64,000 bases of DNA, taken from Sporolactobacillus kofuensis. Lineage in GTDB: Bacteria > Bacillota > Bacilli > Bacillales > Sporolactobacillaceae. Positions 37,386-46,805 of the stretch are shown in pieces. How positions within the stretch are numbered: the first letter of the stretch is position 1; each line of letters starts with the position of its first letter. A program made the position numbers and the translations under genes. The notes beneath the pieces are model-generated. The model had not been told where the DNA came from and did no database searches. It saw only the letters and a list, made by a program, of their open reading frames with translations. The stretch spans positions 62,001 to 126,000 of the forward strand of contig NZ_JAMXWN010000008.1 of NCBI RefSeq assembly GCF_024125425.1, read 5' to 3'.

Positions 37386-38357
37386 TCATTTTCCGTTCAG
37401 CGCATGACCTTTTTTTGCCAGTATCGTCCAGTTCTGACCAGCGTTTTCCGTAAGATAAAGATCACCATGTAACGTAAGTACAACCGCCTCTTCAGGCTTG
37501 ACCGGATTTTGGACAATTTGAGTTAAGCGATCACTTTCCACCGTTCCCATATCAAGATTGATCGTCTTCTTCTGATTGGGCAGAACTTGAAAGAGCGATG
37601 TCTCATCCCCTGCTGAACCGGCAAGTAATGAGGGCTGTGTTGAATAGCCATAAGCTAGTGCAGTTATCGAATGTCCTTTTAGAAAATGATGAAAATGTAG
37701 CCCATGATCGTCACTGACAAAGAGTCCTTCTGATGTACCAATCGCAAGTTGATTTTTATCTTTTGGTGCTGCAGCAATCATCTGGACCTTACCTCTGACG
37801 TTACGAATGGGTTGATTGATCCAACGCTTTCCGTCATCTGAGTATTTGAGCGTCCACTTACTTCCTGATTGCTGTAAATGATAAACTCTTTGATTCGAAT
37901 AACTTGCTCCCCAGAATCCGTTGCTGTCGCTTAATGATTGATTCCGTAAATGTTTCTGCTGTAACGTTCTCCATTCTAATCCCTCTTTGTCGACACGTAT
38001 GAAGCCTTGTTGGACCGGGATGAGATTCACCACTTCATGAGAACCCTTGAGCGGTTCCGATCGCCACGTTTGATCATGATAAATGAACAGCTTTGAACGA
38101 TTACCCATCCAAAAAATTTTACCGTCACTGCTGTACCCTGAACCGAGTACGTGATCAAAATGGACGCCTACTTTGTTATTTGAATTTTCCTCATGAACAG
38201 TGTAAATAATCCATATCGCTGCTCCTGCAAGTAGAAGAATAAAGACAATTTTTGCCAGTAGTAGCCAAAATACCCATTTCACACTGCTCTTTCCGTTTGC
38301 TGATTCTTCATGATTCTGGTCTTTTGTTTCACTCACTTGATACCACTCCGTTTTCAT
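37386..38357 (-). CDS. membrane-anchored BNR/beta-propeller-like protein
   Basis: This 323-residue protein has a short charged cytoplasmic N-terminus, one membrane helix (about residues 29-52) and a large external domain. Asp-box-like turns SDDGKRW, SDDHGLHF and TENAGQNW suggest a beta-propeller of the BNR/sialidase or YCF48 type without visible catalytic residues. It may bind a surface ligand or be a structural lipid-side protein. I cannot assign a function. The ATG is at 38357. It lies 60 bases upstream of the HAD gene on the same strand, so they may be co-transcribed. Confidence 0.7.
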   Translation of the reverse strand: MKTEWYQVSETKDQNHEESANGKSSVKWVFWLLLAKIVFILLLAGAAIWIIYTVHEENSNNKVGVHFDHVLGSGYSSDGKIFWMGNRSKLFIYHDQTWRSEPLKGSHEVVNLIPVQQGFIRVDKEGLEWRTLQQKHLRNQSLSDSNGFWGASYSNQRVYHLQQSGSKWTLKYSDDGKRWINQPIRNVRGKVQMIAAAPKDKNQLAIGTSEGLFVSDDHGLHFHHFLKGHSITALAYGYSTQPSLLAGSAGDETSLFQVLPNQKKTINLDMGTVESDRLTQIVQNPVKPEEAVVLTLHGDLYLTENAGQNWTILAKKGHALNGK

Positions 38358-38445
38358 TATTCACTTCATTGTACCGAATTGACGGTCAGAAACCTAGCAA
38401 AGTGCCACACCCAAGATATTAATATTTACCATTAAAGACAGAAAC

Positions 38446-38472
38446 AGCGCCGCAGGAGGTACCTGCGACGCT
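38446..38472 (-). terminator. terminator after the AIM24-like gene
   Basis: On the minus strand AGCGTCGCAGG pairs with CCTGCGGCGCT around a TACCT-type loop; the following tract GTTTCTGTC is only moderately T-rich. Confidence 0.65.
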
Positions 38473-38499
38473 TCATCCCCACATATAAAAACAAACAAA

Positions 38500-39294
38500 T
38501 TAATCACCATCGAACATATTGAAGAATCCTCCTGCGAGGCTCCCTTCATCTTTGCTTCTTCCAACCGGATTGCCTGGCATAGCACTAAACACACGGCTTG
38601 CCAGTCTGCTAAAGGGAAGTGATTGAACAAGCACTTTTCCCGGTCCTCTTAACGTTGCAAAAAACAAACCTTCACCGCCAAACAACGCTGTCTTCACACC
38701 TTTTACAAACTCAATGTCATAGTCCACTGAGCTGGTCATGGCAACAAGGCAACCGGTATCCACTTTCAGTGTCTCTCCAGGTGCAAGCGCTAATTCTTTA
38801 ACCATACCGCCAGCATGAACAAACGCAAGTCCATCCCCTTCAAGTTTCTGCATAATAAACCCTTCGCCGCCGGAGAATCCGGTGCCCAGTTTCTTTTGGA
38901 AAGCAATACCGACGGAGACACCTTTTGCAGCACAAAGAAAAGAGTCTTTCTGACAGATCATTTGACCATCATACAGGCTGAGGTCGAGCGGAATAATTTT
39001 ACCAGGATATGGTGAGGCAAAGGAGACATGCTTCTTTCCGCTGCCTTCATTCGTAAAAGCGGTCATAAATAAACTTTCGCCGGTCAATAAGCGTTTCCCG
39101 GCACCAAATAACTTGCCCATAATGCCGCTGCCCTGGCTGCTCCCATCACCAAAGATCGTCTCCATGGCAATGCCGTCTTCCATCATCATAAAACTTCCTG
39201 CTTCAGCAATGACCGTTTCGGTCGGATCCAATTCAATTTCAACAAATTGCATCTCTTGGCCTTCAATTTTGTAGTCAATATCGTGATTATTCAC
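38500..39294 (-). CDS. TIGR00266/AIM24-family protein
   Basis: This 264-residue protein belongs to the AIM24/TIGR00266 family of beta-rich proteins ([41 protein letters not shown], and a C-terminal [20 protein letters not shown]). The family role is uncertain; the name AIM24 comes from a yeast mitochondrial protein. The C-terminus is Gly-rich. The frame opens at 39414 inside the neighbouring methyltransferase, but GTG 39294 follows AGGAGG by 8 bases and is the likely start. It lies 58 bases after the methyltransferase stop. Confidence 0.85.
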   Translation of the reverse strand: MNNHDIDYKIEGQEMQFVEIELDPTETVIAEAGSFMMMEDGIAMETIFGDGSSQGSGIMGKLFGAGKRLLTGESLFMTAFTNEGSGKKHVSFASPYPGKIIPLDLSLYDGQMICQKDSFLCAAKGVSVGIAFQKKLGTGFSGGEGFIMQKLEGDGLAFVHAGGMVKELALAPGETLKVDTGCLVAMTSSVDYDIEFVKGVKTALFGGEGLFFATLRGPGKVLVQSLPFSRLASRVFSAMPGNPVGRSKDEGSLAGGFFNMFDGD

Positions 39295-39352
39295 GCAGGT
39301 ACCCTCCTGATTGTCTTTGATCAAGCATAGAAAATTTTTTAGGTTGTAAAGC

Positions 39353-40132
39353 TTATTTGAAAGCGATGATGTAGTAATCTGTGACCGGCTCGATAAAAAT
39401 ACCGCTCGGATCAATAGCTTTCAGTTGATCGTAGATTTCTTTCTCAAAATTGGGTGCATCTGTGCCGAGAAGGTCCTTTCGACATGCTGAAGTGGAGTAG
39501 AGATAACCAATAATTGATGGAATGTCACGTTGTCTTTCTGTTTTGATCTGGCCGGTTGCCAAATCGTGAAAAGAGGAGTGTTCCAATAGGGTTTCATGGC
39601 GCTCACCAAAATCAACTTGCTCTGATTCATGAAACCATTTGTCGACTATATGCTGGACAGCCTGCTGCCATTCCAGAGAGCGGTCGCCAAGGATATGGCC
39701 CTGACCGACAAGTGCTAGAGCCCCTCCAGGCTCGAGTCTGTCGTAACAAAGTTCTAATACGCGCTCGCGATCCATCCAATGAAAGGCATCACCTGAAGTA
39801 ATCAGGCGGAATGTCCCTAGATTTTCATCCATGTTCTCTGAGGGCATATTCACCCATTTCATTTTTTCAATATCAAGTAATTCACATTGGCTTTGGGCGG
39901 ACTGAAGCATGTCTGCACTGACGTCTAGCCCAATGGCTTCTTCAAAATACGCAGCCATGGGAAACGTGAGTTTTCCGGTTCCACAACCAAGATCAAGTAG
40001 TCTGCCTTTTCCGTTCAATTGGCATTTATCAGCCAGCGTTTGAATCAATGTGTCACTGTATTGGCCTCGATATTTCAGATAATAATAGGCAGCGCCATCA
40101 AAAAGGCCATGCGTTTTTACAATCTGTTTCAC
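39353..40132 (-). CDS. class I SAM-dependent methyltransferase
   Basis: This 259-residue protein has the SAM-binding motif [17 protein letters not shown], the acidic loop [10 protein letters not shown] and post-motif segment [11 protein letters not shown], like the UbiE/COQ5-related small-molecule methyltransferases. The acceptor is unknown. The start is GTG at 40132 with only a weak AGGTGATC site. It is upstream of the AIM24-like gene on the same strand, and both may form one unit. Confidence 0.85.
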   Translation of the reverse strand: MKQIVKTHGLFDGAAYYYLKYRGQYSDTLIQTLADKCQLNGKGRLLDLGCGTGKLTFPMAAYFEEAIGLDVSADMLQSAQSQCELLDIEKMKWVNMPSENMDENLGTFRLITSGDAFHWMDRERVLELCYDRLEPGGALALVGQGHILGDRSLEWQQAVQHIVDKWFHESEQVDFGERHETLLEHSSFHDLATGQIKTERQRDIPSIIGYLYSTSACRKDLLGTDAPNFEKEIYDQLKAIDPSGIFIEPVTDYYIIAFK

Positions 40133-40365
40133 TCGATCACCTGTCTCTCAACCGATTCATTTATTTTTTTCAAACGACTTCCCTATCATTATTCTCTTTG
40201 TGGAAGTGGCTCTCTTTGTCCCCACATACAGCTTTAGTAATCTGGTAACCGTATATCATGAACACCTTTCTTATTTTAACATACTATACCTTCCGACCGG
40301 ACATTTTTGAAGCTGATTAGCAAAATCAAACACGTACTTTTTTTGTGGACTAGGGGGATGAGCAC

Positions 40366-40950
40366 ATGCATGGGTTGATGATACTCTTGATCAGTGTCGC
40401 GGCGAGCATTGATAATTTTGCTGTGGGTATGACTTACGGGATACAGGGAAAGAAGATTACTTGGATGGCAAATCTATTTATGGCTTCTGTCGCATTAGTG
40501 ACCTCGCTTGTCACGATTATCGCTGGGTCACTTATCGGATTCACAATACCCGAGTTCATGTCAGGGCTAATAAGTGGGATGATGATTCTAGGTATTGGCC
40601 TCTGGTCACTTTTCGGAGCTTGGCACCATCGTGAAAAGCCATCGAAATCGATTCCGCAGGCAGATCAGATCGACCGTGATCAAAACAATGTGATTACATT
40701 CAACGAAACCTTTTGGCTGAGTTTTGCTCTTGCTTTCAACGCGATGGGTACCGCTTTTAGCGCAGGGATCGGTGGACTAAATCCGATAGGTGTGGCCATG
40801 TCCGTTGGCGTGTTCTCATTTTTCTCCATTGAAGCCGGTCAATACTTAGGTTTGAAGAAAATCAGGTCGCATTTCGGCACTTTATCTGAATATGTTGCCG
40901 CAATACTTCTTCTTTGTATTGCTATTTATATAATCTTGTCAGCTATGTAA
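40366..40950 (+). CDS. MntP/YtaF-family membrane protein
   Basis: This 194-residue protein has six hydrophobic helices in two halves and the repeated Asp-containing motif ASIDNFAVGMTYGI in helix 1, matched by LAFNAMGTAFSAGIGG in the second half. This is the DUF204 layout shared by the manganese exporter MntP and the sporulation protein YtaF. DNFAVG and the longer central loop favour YtaF. In the second half the motif has Asn-Ala-Met instead of Asp, unlike MntP. The ATG follows GGGGGATGAGCAC. It is monocistronic. Confidence 0.78.
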   Translation: MHGLMILLISVAASIDNFAVGMTYGIQGKKITWMANLFMASVALVTSLVTIIAGSLIGFTIPEFMSGLISGMMILGIGLWSLFGAWHHREKPSKSIPQADQIDRDQNNVITFNETFWLSFALAFNAMGTAFSAGIGGLNPIGVAMSVGVFSFFSIEAGQYLGLKKIRSHFGTLSEYVAAILLLCIAIYIILSAM

Positions 40951-41136
40951 CTGGATTAGAATTTCTAATAGAATAAAGGTTCACTTGGTTTTTTCCACAC
41001 TATGTCTTTGCCAAGGCAATACGCTCAGCTGAGAAGTCTTGATTTCGGTTGGGTACTTCATTTCTGGACAGGCTGAATTTTAACGCTGACCAGCCACATG
41101 TTCTTTGTGTTAAATGGCGGCGAAGATTTCAGACAA

Positions 41137-41415
41137 TCAATGAAAAGGACCTTCCTTTTGGTGGCGGTAGACTTTAGACAATTTTCGAGCAAGCATGTAC
41201 AGTCCATAAGCAGATAATGCATAGATGATCCCAAGAAATGCACCCTCAATCAAATCTGCCCTTCTTTCAATGAACGCTGTATAAAATAATCCAAACGACA
41301 ATGCGGCTGGAAAAAGAATTAAATCATGTGTGTGAAAGAATAGTTTTACCAATGCAATTAACATCATTATGGCCCCAAATGCTGATACAGTCTGAACAAT
41401 AATCATTTGAATCAT
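41137..41415 (-). CDS. small membrane protein, unknown
   Basis: This 92-residue protein has about three hydrophobic helices (MIIVQTVSAFGAIMMLIALV, LILFPAALSFGLFYTAFI and GAFLGIIYALSAYGLYML) and a basic C-terminus. ATG 41415 has AGCAGG 8 bases upstream; a GTG 9 bases earlier overlaps that site. I do not recognise the family. No operon partner is close. It may be a minor integral membrane protein with no assignable role. Confidence 0.6.
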   Translation of the reverse strand: MIQMIIVQTVSAFGAIMMLIALVKLFFHTHDLILFPAALSFGLFYTAFIERRADLIEGAFLGIIYALSAYGLYMLARKLSKVYRHQKEGPFH

Positions 41416-41654
41416 ACGTGACACCTGCTTTCATAGTCTACCGCTCCGTCAATAGCCATATCTCATTGTATGCATAAGCTTGTCTTCCCATGCCTCGATT
41501 CAGCTTAGTCGGAAAAGCCCTTCATAGGAATAACCATGCAGTCACTGTCTTAGTTGCCCTACCCCAATTCCAGCTTAAAGGTTTAGCTAAGAAAAACCGG
41601 GCAAAAAAACAGCCAAGTCCTTACATCTTCAGGATGCTGTAGCTTTCGCGTTGC

Positions 41655-41760
41655 ATTTGGTATTAAATCGCCCCAATTGCTCCCCATCCGCGGGCGATCC
41701 GTGAGCCTCTTCGGTCAACCCATAATCTGCGCATTTGGTCACATAACTTTGCAAGGTCAA
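41655..41760. repeat. dispersed intergenic repeat, copy C
   Basis: CCGCGGGCGATCCGTGAGCC followed by TCTTCGGTCAACCCATAATCTGCG aligns with copies A and B. It lies in the 426-base gap between alsD and the small membrane protein gene. The 41416-41654 part of that gap shows nothing else I can identify. Confidence 0.6.
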
Positions 41761-41786
41761 CTATCAAAATTTAACAGAGCTTTCAT

Positions 41787-41822
41787 AAAAAAAAGATTCG
41801 AAGGTCTGCTCCTTCGAATCTT
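41787..41822 (-). terminator. terminator of alsS-alsD
   Basis: On the minus strand AAGATTCGAAGG pairs perfectly with CCTTCGAATCTT across a 6-base loop and is followed by TTTTTT. Confidence 0.95.
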
Positions 41823-41841
41823 AACCATGCATATTATTTTT

Positions 41842-42561
41842 TTATCCTTCAGTCACTTTAATTTCTTTTTCCAAATCATCTCGGGATAAGTTTGCATTCA
41901 GAAAGCCTTTTGTTTCCGGTGTGTACAAGCTCATATGCGATTTCTTATCGACCTGAACCGTTCCATGATCCAATGTGTAGTCAAACACGTGACCGCCGCC
42001 TTTACGTTCTTCATCAATAAAATGAAGATGGAAACCGGATACGGCGATGCCTTGGGTAAATACAGGCGACCAGAAACCGACAACGGTTCCTTTTATGTTG
42101 TTAAAATGAAAAATTGGCTGTGTTTTTACTGCTTCAGTCATTGGAATGGGTTTCTCCTGATAAGCCACGGTACGTGTGCTCATTTCTTTGAAAACCCCAT
42201 CGATTCGGAATGCATAAAAGAGATTTTCACTTGCCATCAGCTTCTTCAATTCATGTTCGAATGCTGATTTTTGAAGCGGTTGATCAAATTTTTTCTCAAC
42301 TGTTGGCTGAAAATAAGTCAGTGAGCAAAATGGTGTTCTGTCTTCGCTCTTAAGTGGTGTAGCAGTGCCATCACCACGGAGACGATAAAACTGTCCGTCA
42401 AATGCAATCATTTCACCATCAAGATGCTCAAAAGTGCCAATACCGAAATCTCCATATTCCTTGATCTCGTCATAGTTCATTGCACCCTCAAAGACACCGT
42501 CAAGCAGAGACGACATCGTTGAAAGCTGGAACAATTCTCCACTATCTTTTACACTTGCCAT
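41842..42561 (-). CDS. alsD: alpha-acetolactate decarboxylase
   Basis: This 239-residue zinc enzyme converts acetolactate to acetoin. The zinc ligands are the two His in SGFHLHFIDEERKGGGHVFD plus the later His, and FEHLDGEMIAFDGQFYR is typical of the N-terminal half. The ATG at 42561 has an AAAGAGG-type site. It follows alsS by 72 bases, as in B. subtilis. Together they drain excess pyruvate to neutral acetoin, which counters acidification in a fermenting cell. A strong terminator follows 20 bases after the stop. Confidence 0.96.
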   Translation of the reverse strand: MASVKDSGELFQLSTMSSLLDGVFEGAMNYDEIKEYGDFGIGTFEHLDGEMIAFDGQFYRLRGDGTATPLKSEDRTPFCSLTYFQPTVEKKFDQPLQKSAFEHELKKLMASENLFYAFRIDGVFKEMSTRTVAYQEKPIPMTEAVKTQPIFHFNNIKGTVVGFWSPVFTQGIAVSGFHLHFIDEERKGGGHVFDYTLDHGTVQVDKKSHMSLYTPETKGFLNANLSRDDLEKEIKVTEG

Positions 42562-42633
42562 AATAGGAATAACCTCTTTCCTAAATTGTGATTCACTTCA
42601 GGCAGAGACGTTAATGTTCTGCCCGAGTATTAA

Positions 42634-44322
42634 TCAGTTCAATTGGTTTGGAATCAGGCTCTTGCCTAATGCAATGTTATCACTATAATCTACCGGTACA
42701 TCAATGATAACCGGACCATCTTTATACTCGATTCCTTCACGCAGAACATCCTCAAGTTCCTCTGGTTTATTCACTCTTAATCCCTTAGCACCGAAGGATT
42801 CTGCATACTTAACAAGATCAATTTTTCCAAAATCAATGCCTGATGTGCGGTCATATTTCATTTTTTGCTGGAAGGCAACCATATCGTACGTACCATCGCG
42901 CCAAACGATGTGAACAATCGGCAATTTTAGACGAACTGCTGTTTCAAGTTCCATAGCGGAGAATAAGAATCCTCCATCACCGGACATTGAAATCGTTTTT
43001 GCGTGATGATTAACCAGTGAGGCAGCCATTGCCCAAGGGAGCGCTACACCAAGTGTTTGCATACCATTGCTGAACAACAACGTTTTTGGCTCATAAGACC
43101 GGAAGTGACGTGCCATCCAAATGTAGTGTGACCCAACATCGCAAGTAACCGTGGTGTCATCGCTGATTAGGTGCCGCAGCGTATGGATAAGATTGAGCGG
43201 ATGAACCAATTTGTTTCCCGTATTCTTCGGCGGTTCATCACGCGCATCGAGTTTATGACGCATGCCCTCAAGATATGCGATGCTCTCTTCAGACATATTC
43301 AGACTTGACAACTTATCTTTGATGCGTTGTACCGTTGAAGGAATATCACCAACTAATTCAATAGAAGGTTGATAATAGTGGTCAATATCCGCCCGTACTT
43401 CATCCAAATGGATAATGGTACGCGCGCCGGTATTGTTCCAGAATTTCGGATCATATTCAACGGAGTCGTAGCCAATTGTAACAATCACATCAGCTTTTTC
43501 AAGAACCAAGTCACCTGGCTGATTGCGGAACAAACCGATACGTCCGAAGAAGTGTTCCTCCATATCTCTAGGAATCAAACCGGCAGCTTGGAAGGTCTCA
43601 ACAACCGGGAAAGCTATTTTTCGAAGTAATGAGCGAACCGATGAGACGACTGAGAAACGGTTCGCACGCATTCCGGCAAGAATAACCGGCATTTTGGCAT
43701 TTTTAATGGCTTCTACTGCGCGATCAATCGCTTCTTCGGAAGCTGTACCAAGTTTCGGACTCTCGAGCGGTCCAAGTGCGTTCACCGTCGTTTTCGATAC
43801 AAGGACGTCCTGCGGAAAGCTGACAACACTTGCACCCGCAGACGTTGATTCAGCGGCACGGAAAGCATTCGTCACAACTTCCGGGACGTTTTTCGGGTCA
43901 ACAACTTCAGCGCTGAACTTAGAAATCGGTTGAAACAACCCCGCATTATCCATCGATTGATGCGTTCTCTTTAAACGATCGGCACGTGGCACTGCACCAA
44001 CTAAGGCAACAATCGGATCATTTTCGACATTCGCTGTAACAATACCGGTGGCAAGGTTTGAGGCGCCTGGTCCTGAAGTCACAAGGCAAACACCTGCCTT
44101 GCATGTCAGCCGGCCAACTGCTGCAGCCATAAACGCAGCATTCTGCTCATGGCGGCAAACAATCAGTTCCGGACCTCGGTCTTTCAACACATCAAACACT
44201 GCGTCAATTTTTGCGCCAGGAATTCCAAAAATATATTTAACACCTTGCTTAATCAAGCAATCAACAACAAGTTCCGCACCAGTCGCAAGTTTTTGTTCTT
44301 CTTCCTTTTTCAAGTCACTCAC
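42634..44322 (-). CDS. alsS: catabolic acetolactate synthase
   Basis: This 562-residue ThDP enzyme condenses two pyruvates to acetolactate. [14 protein letters not shown] is the N-terminal motif, the catalytic Glu is in [12 protein letters not shown], and the ThDP/Mg motif is [19 protein letters not shown]. The RHEQ segment and lack of a regulatory partner favour the catabolic AlsS over IlvB. The frame opens at 44355, but GTG 44322 follows AAGGAGG by 8-9 bases. It is divergent from alsR; a TAAT-N11-ATTA box lies between. Confidence 0.96.
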   Translation of the reverse strand: MSDLKKEEEQKLATGAELVVDCLIKQGVKYIFGIPGAKIDAVFDVLKDRGPELIVCRHEQNAAFMAAAVGRLTCKAGVCLVTSGPGASNLATGIVTANVENDPIVALVGAVPRADRLKRTHQSMDNAGLFQPISKFSAEVVDPKNVPEVVTNAFRAAESTSAGASVVSFPQDVLVSKTTVNALGPLESPKLGTASEEAIDRAVEAIKNAKMPVILAGMRANRFSVVSSVRSLLRKIAFPVVETFQAAGLIPRDMEEHFFGRIGLFRNQPGDLVLEKADVIVTIGYDSVEYDPKFWNNTGARTIIHLDEVRADIDHYYQPSIELVGDIPSTVQRIKDKLSSLNMSEESIAYLEGMRHKLDARDEPPKNTGNKLVHPLNLIHTLRHLISDDTTVTCDVGSHYIWMARHFRSYEPKTLLFSNGMQTLGVALPWAMAASLVNHHAKTISMSGDGGFLFSAMELETAVRLKLPIVHIVWRDGTYDMVAFQQKMKYDRTSGIDFGKIDLVKYAESFGAKGLRVNKPEELEDVLREGIEYKDGPVIIDVPVDYSDNIALGKSLIPNQLN

Positions 44323-44452
44323 GAATCGTTCCTCCTTGAATTTATAATTGTGCACTTCTTTCAGTTATCCGTGCATTTTTTTATCTTTCTGTGGCTAAGT
44401 TCATTCTAACGCTTGATTTTAGCAATGTGAAATATATTATTGATCAACATGT

Positions 44453-44471
44453 AATATACAGTGTATATTAA
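44453..44471. promoter_or_regulatory. AlsR box between alsS and alsR
   Basis: TAATATACAGTGTATATTA is a 19-base dyad with perfect 8-base arms, and it fits the LysR pattern TAAT-N11-ATTA exactly. It lies 131 bases upstream of the alsS start and 92 before alsR. That AlsR binds it to activate alsSD is inferred from position and known Bacillus regulation. Confidence 0.75.
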
Positions 44472-44562
44472 TGATGAGCATGATTTTAGGGTATATACCA
44501 ATAGTTTTCACCAATTCATCCCCTATGTACCCTGTAAAAAAGTGGAACTGGATGTGGAACAC

Positions 44563-45453
44563 ATGGAACTTCGCCATTTTATCTATTTCATTACTGTTGC
44601 GGAAGAATTACATTTTGGCCGTGCTGCTACGCGGTTGCAAATGACACAGCCGCCGCTCAGTAAGCAAATACAGCAATTTGAAGAGGAAATTGGTGTCGCG
44701 CTTTTTAAACGAAACAAGCGTCATGTTGAATTGACAACAGCAGGAGAGTTTTTTCTTCCTGAGGCGCGTGAAGTTGTTGCGCAAGTTCATCAGGCAGTAG
44801 ATACTGCACAACGTGCGCATCGCGGTGAATTTGGGCGGTTAGTGATTGGTTTTGTCGGCTCAGCCACTTATGATATTCTGCCGAGTATCATTCGAGAATA
44901 CCGGCGTATTTTTCCCCATGTATCCATTAAGTTGCATGAGTTATCAACACCGGATCAAGTCGCTGCCTTACTCGGTGATCGCATCGATATTGGTCTCCTG
45001 CACCCACCGGTAGGCAGCTCATTAATTGAAACAACACCGATTGAACGTGGATATGCTGCCCTTTCTTTGCCCAAGAATCACCCATTAGCAAAAAAAGAGA
45101 AGATCCAAATTGAAGATCTTCGTGATGTTCCTTTTATCCTTGCTTCCCGTGATATCTGGCCCGGTCTTTATGACGAGTTCCTTTCTCTGTTCAAAAATGT
45201 TGATTTCACGCCAAAAATTGTTCAGGAAGCGACCGAGTATCAAATGGTCGTGGGACTTGTCTCTGCAGGTATTGGTGTCGGCGTTGTACCGGCAACTGCA
45301 GAAAAGCTCTTCAACCTCGAGGTGGTTTATCGAGATATTGATCACTATCCACTCAAAGCTGTACTGTCCCTTGCTTATTTAAAAAGAAATACGAACCCCG
45401 CTTTGAAAAATTTTGTCTCATTAACAAAGCGCATTTGCAGTGACGAACGTTAA
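44563..45453 (+). CDS. alsR: LysR-type regulator of acetoin genes
   Basis: This 296-residue LysR protein matches AlsR: MELRHFIYFITVAEELHFG, the helix-turn-helix in RAATRLQMTQPPLSKQIQQ, and effector-domain segments VIGFVGSATYDILPSIIREY and VQEATEYQMVVGLVSAGIG. AlsR activates alsSD in response to acetate in B. subtilis. The frame opens at 44461, but ATG 44563 matches the family start; the ribosome site there is weak (GGATGTGG). The 3' end meets the AI-2E permease gene with a 7-base gap and no room for a terminator. Confidence 0.94.
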   Translation: MELRHFIYFITVAEELHFGRAATRLQMTQPPLSKQIQQFEEEIGVALFKRNKRHVELTTAGEFFLPEAREVVAQVHQAVDTAQRAHRGEFGRLVIGFVGSATYDILPSIIREYRRIFPHVSIKLHELSTPDQVAALLGDRIDIGLLHPPVGSSLIETTPIERGYAALSLPKNHPLAKKEKIQIEDLRDVPFILASRDIWPGLYDEFLSLFKNVDFTPKIVQEATEYQMVVGLVSAGIGVGVVPATAEKLFNLEVVYRDIDHYPLKAVLSLAYLKRNTNPALKNFVSLTKRICSDER

Positions 45454-45460
45454 GTATGCG

Positions 45461-46573
45461 TTAAGATTTAATTAAACTGTCGTCTTTGCTCTTACGGCGT
45501 AAACGTATTAATCGGATCACGTGCGCAACAATTGATTTAATCATTGCATAGGTAGGTACAGCAAGAATCATCCCAATTGGTCCAATCCATTTGCCGGCAA
45601 CAAGTAACAACACAATAATGGTTAGTGGATGAGTATTCAGCCGTTTCCCCATAACTAATGGGGAAATTAAGTGCCCATCAAGCTGTTGAACAATCACTAT
45701 AACTGCAAGAACAAGAAGTGCTTTTGTTGGCGAATCCATTAATGCGATAATCAGTGCTGGTGTTGCACCAATAATTGGCCCAAGATAAGGAATAATATTT
45801 GTCACACCCACAATCAGCCCCAAGAGCAGACTGTAAGGTAATCCAATCACAGCAAAACCGATACTCGAGGTGATTCCGACGAATGAAGCAACAATAATCA
45901 GCCCATGAATATAGGAAGACAGCGTTTCATTCAAATCCCCCATAATGTGATTGACTTCCTCGTGATATTTCTGAGGAAAGAATCTCGTCACTGCTTGTGG
46001 CAAACGGTTTCCATCTTTTAACATATAAAATAAGATGAACGGCACGGTTACTACAGTCAACGTTACGTTTACCAGCACATTGAAGAACGTTGAGAGTCCT
46101 GAACCGGCATTGTCGGTAAATGTCTTTGCCATTTGTTCAATGCTTTGCTGGATTTTATCAATTGAATAATAATCTTGGTGGATCAGCCATTTAAATCCGC
46201 GCGTGTCGGCTAGATGTTCAATGCTGCTTCGCCAGCTCGTGAGATAATCCGGAAGTTGACTGAATAAGGATTTGATCTGAGCAGTGAGTGGTGGTCCAAC
46301 AATTGTAACAAGGAGCACAATTAAACCTGTAAGAATAACATAAATAATTAAAATACTCACCGTTCTCGGAATCTTCATGCGCTCAAACAGGTCAACAAAT
46401 GGACTAATCAAAAAGAACAGAAATCCTGCGACTATAATGGGAAAGAAGAGGGTTGTAATCAAGGTGACTACCGGAACAAAGATAAACGATATTTTTGTCA
46501 AGACAAAAACGAGTAGCGCAAGCCCCAACAGTTCTAGAGTCCAGAAGATCAGATTTGAGTATTTCTTCAGCAT
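45461..46573 (-). CDS. AI-2E family (PerM) membrane permease
   Basis: This 370-residue protein has about eight hydrophobic helices: an N-terminal pair, a central hydrophilic region (LFSQLPDYLTSWRSSIEHLA) and a C-terminal block with VGVTNIIPYLGPIIGATPAL, the signature of the AI-2E/PerM family. Some members are proposed to export autoinducer-2 or sodium ions; the substrate here is unknown. ATG 46573 follows AAAGGTG by 9 bases; a longer frame begins 46621. It converges with alsR. Confidence 0.87.
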   Translation of the reverse strand: MLKKYSNLIFWTLELLGLALLVFVLTKISFIFVPVVTLITTLFFPIIVAGFLFFLISPFVDLFERMKIPRTVSILIIYVILTGLIVLLVTIVGPPLTAQIKSLFSQLPDYLTSWRSSIEHLADTRGFKWLIHQDYYSIDKIQQSIEQMAKTFTDNAGSGLSTFFNVLVNVTLTVVTVPFILFYMLKDGNRLPQAVTRFFPQKYHEEVNHIMGDLNETLSSYIHGLIIVASFVGITSSIGFAVIGLPYSLLLGLIVGVTNIIPYLGPIIGATPALIIALMDSPTKALLVLAVIVIVQQLDGHLISPLVMGKRLNTHPLTIIVLLLVAGKWIGPIGMILAVPTYAMIKSIVAHVIRLIRLRRKSKDDSLIKS

Positions 46574-46805
46574 AGTATCCACACCTTTATCAAAGCCCTC
46601 GACGGACGATTCACAAATCACTTATTTAATTATAGCTTGTAACCAAGCTTTGAATCAACGAAATACCCACCATACTGATCTGTCAATTGCATGCGATCAA
46701 TGTCCCCACCCTTGCTTACTCCCCCTAACTAGCGTGCCAAGCTTGTTTCGATGTATAATTTAATAATATGCTAGAGTGCAGTTCACGCAAAAAGGATGTG
46801 AGTAA

